From Pseudomonas sp. MYb118 (GTDB lineage Bacteria > Pseudomonadota > Gammaproteobacteria > Pseudomonadales > Pseudomonadaceae), in contig NZ_JBFRXN010000003.1 in the NCBI RefSeq assembly GCF_040947875.1, positions 558,001 to 622,000 on the forward strand: a stretch of DNA of 64,000 nt, read 5' to 3'. A model generated the notes under the pieces. It was given only the letters and a program-made list of their open reading frames with translations. It did no database searches and was not told the origin of the DNA. Position 1 is the first letter of the stretch; each line of letters begins with the position of its first letter. Shown here piece after piece: positions 62,338 through 64,000 of this stretch. The position numbers and the translations under genes were made by a program.

Positions 62338-63730
62338 GCAAACGGTCGACCTCGTCGTGATCGGCGCCGGTCCCGCCGGCATGAGCGCGGCGCTCGAGGC
62401 TACTCGCCATGGCTTGTCGGTGGTGGTGCTGGACGAGCAGGGCAGCCCGGGCGGGCAGATCTATCGCAACATCCAGCAGGCCGACGTGCGCAGCCGCCAG
62501 GTACTGGGCGCGGACTATGCCGCCGGCGCGCCATTGGCTGCACAGTTCATGCAGTGTGGCGCGCGCTATTTGCCGGGTGCTGCGGTGTGGCAGGTGACGC
62601 CGCAACGCCAGGTGCATTTTCTGCACGAGGGCCGTGCGCACATCCTCCAGGGGCGGCAGGTGTTGATCGCCACCGGTGCCTTCGAGCGGCCGATGCCGAT
62701 TCCGGGCTGGACCCTGCCGGGGGTGATGACCGCCGGTGCCGGGCAGATACTCCTGAAAAACGCTGCACTGGTGCCGCAAGGCCCGCTGGTGCTGGCCGGT
62801 TGCGGGCCGTTGTTGTACCTGCTGGCGCTGCAGTACTTGCGCGCCGGCGTCGCCATTGACGCGTTGGTCGATACCAGTGGCCCCGGCGACCTGCTGCGCG
62901 CCTGGCGTACCATTCCCGGTGCCTTGCGCGGTTGGCGCGACCTGTTCAAGGGCCTGCAGATGCTCGCCGAGTTGAAACGCGCCGGGATCCGTCATTACCG
63001 CAATGCGCGGAATTTACGCATCGAAGGCCAGGCCCGCGCCAGCGCCCTGAGCTTTGCCACTGGCGGGCGCACGTGGACCGTGCCGGCTGGATTGATCCTG
63101 CTGCACCAGGGCGTGGTGCCCAATACACAGATCAGTTGGTCGCTGAAATTGCAACACGACTGGAACGACCAGCAGTTGTGCTGGATCGCGCGCCGTGACC
63201 ACCAGGGCGAAACCAGCCAGCAGGGGATTTTCATTGCCGGTGACGGCGGAGCCATCGGCGGCGCGCAGGTCGCACGCGTCGAGGGGCGGGTGGTCGGCCT
63301 GGCGATTGCCGCACGGGCGGCAAAACTCGATGCGCAGCAGGCCCGGCGACTCAGCGAACCTTGCCACCGGGCCCTGCGGCGCCTGCGTGCGGCGCGGCCT
63401 TTGATCAATGCCTTGTACCGGCCGCAGCAGCAGAACCGCATCCCTGCTGACGAGGTGATCGTCTGCCGCTGCGAGGAGGTCAGCGCCGGTGCGATTCGCC
63501 AGTTTGTCCAACTGGGGTGCCTGGGACCCAACCAGGCCAAGGCGTTCGGACGCTGCGGCATGGGGCCGTGCCAGGGCCGCCAATGCGGCTTGAGCGTCAC
63601 CGAGATCATCGCCGAACAACGCCAGGTGCCCGCCGCCGAGGTGGGTTACTACCGCATTCGCTCACCGCTCAAACCCATCACCCTTGCCCAACTGTCCACC
63701 GAGACACCTTTGACCCAGGAGCCTGTATGA
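62330..63730 (+). CDS. NAD(P)/FAD-dependent large subunit with BFD-type Fe-S domain (HcnB/OoxA-like)
   Basis: A 466-residue protein. It has an N-terminal FAD motif (VVIGAGPAGMSAALEATRHG), GGQIYRNIQQ, a disulfide-reductase-like core (LIATGAFERPMPIPGWTLPG; GIFIAGDGGAIGGAQVA), and a C-terminal BFD-like cluster domain with cysteines in VIVCRCEEVSAGAIRQFV and GRCGMGPCQGRQCG. This is the architecture of HcnB, OoxA and the large subunit of D-hydroxyproline dehydrogenase. It starts at ATG 62330. It overlaps the RidA gene by 4 bp. Confidence 0.92.
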   Translation: MNEQTVDLVVIGAGPAGMSAALEATRHGLSVVVLDEQGSPGGQIYRNIQQADVRSRQVLGADYAAGAPLAAQFMQCGARYLPGAAVWQVTPQRQVHFLHEGRAHILQGRQVLIATGAFERPMPIPGWTLPGVMTAGAGQILLKNAALVPQGPLVLAGCGPLLYLLALQYLRAGVAIDALVDTSGPGDLLRAWRTIPGALRGWRDLFKGLQMLAELKRAGIRHYRNARNLRIEGQARASALSFATGGRTWTVPAGLILLHQGVVPNTQISWSLKLQHDWNDQQLCWIARRDHQGETSQQGIFIAGDGGAIGGAQVARVEGRVVGLAIAARAAKLDAQQARRLSEPCHRALRRLRAARPLINALYRPQQQNRIPADEVIVCRCEEVSAGAIRQFVQLGCLGPNQAKAFGRCGMGPCQGRQCGLSVTEIIAEQRQVPAAEVGYYRIRSPLKPITLAQLSTETPLTQEPV

Positions 63731-64000
63731 GCCTTATCCAACGCATCGAAAGCAACCCCCGCCTGAGCCGCAGCGTCGTGCACAACGGCGTGGCCTGGCT
63801 GAGCGGCATCGTCGCCGCCGATTGCAGCCAGGACATCCGCGGCCAGACCCGCCAGGTGCTGCAACGGGTCGACGAACTGCTGGCGCTGTCCGGCAGCGAC
63901 AAGAGCCGCCTGCTCAGCGTGCAGATCTGGATGAAGGACATGAGCGCCGACTTTGCCGGCATGAATGAAACCTGGAGTGCCTGGGTCGACGCCGCACAGA
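63727..64000 (+). CDS. RidA-family protein, partial at window end
   Basis: The first 91 residues of a RidA/YjgF protein (SRSVVHNGVAWLSGIVAADC, QTRQVLQRVDELLALSGSDK, LLSVQIWMKDMSADFAGMNE). The frame is open at the right edge. It starts at ATG 63727, overlapping the dehydrogenase large-subunit stop. Co-translation with an imine-forming dehydrogenase suggests that it speeds hydrolysis of the imine product. The conserved C-terminal Arg lies outside the window. Confidence 0.9.
   Translation, partial: MSLIQRIESNPRLSRSVVHNGVAWLSGIVAADCSQDIRGQTRQVLQRVDELLALSGSDKSRLLSVQIWMKDMSADFAGMNETWSAWVDAAQ

Overview
The window reads as a chromosomal segment of a Pseudomonas from the P. fluorescens group. The G+C content is high. 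The gene set (cti, mexEF-oprN, the cobM/cobE/cbtAB and cobW-cobN cluster) is typical of the genus. Nearly every intergenic gap carries the REP palindrome of this group (core GGGAGCGAGCCTGCTCGCG), usually as inverted pairs. I saw no rRNA, tRNA, CRISPR array, prophage or insertion sequence.

Layout. 1-5.7 kb: end of a periplasmic binding protein, a DUF2970 protein, and a large DUF6543/leucine-rich-repeat protein split by frame changes. 5.8-13.9 kb: metH, cti, an acyltransferase-3 gene broken by one base, and nfuA. 13.9-23.7 kb: a B12 region in which cobM-cobE-cbtA-cbtB and cobW-cobN-chelatase diverge, each arm headed by its own cobalamin riboswitch. 23.7-30.3 kb: a tandem REP array, an OYE-family reductase with a divergent MerR regulator, an MFS transporter with a divergent LysR regulator, and a TerC/CBS/CorC membrane protein behind a short leader ORF. 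30.6-37.4 kb: a catabolic cluster (amino-acid-type ABC transporter, RidA, IclR regulator, DSD-type PLP ammonia-lyase, KDG-type kinase), best explained as D-glucosaminate use. 37.5-46.7 kb: a parvulin, a hybrid histidine kinase, an orphan PilU-like ATPase, an aaeXAB-like efflux trio, and an unknown lipoprotein. 46.9-52.8 kb: mexEF-oprN. 52.9-57 kb: a MocR regulator whose bipartite operator occurs in front of two neighbouring transcription units. 57-64 kb: an S66 peptidase, a diguanylate cyclase, and a LysR-controlled three-subunit FAD/Fe-S amine or opine dehydrogenase followed by a second RidA gene.

The strongest discovery-type signal is in the cobaltochelatase locus. The AAA+ small-subunit frame (22006-23007) ends at AAAAAAG-CCC-TAG, with a perfect 14-bp hairpin starting 5 nt after the slippery heptamer. 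A -1 shift there joins it to a VWA domain that has no start codon of its own nearby. One gene would thus supply both the small (ChlI/CobS-like) and medium (ChlD/CobT-like) subunits for CobN by programmed frameshifting. Other notable points are a REP pair translated in frame inside cobN, the duplicated MocR operator with fixed 24-bp spacing, and two independent RidA genes, each linked to an enzyme expected to release an enamine or imine.
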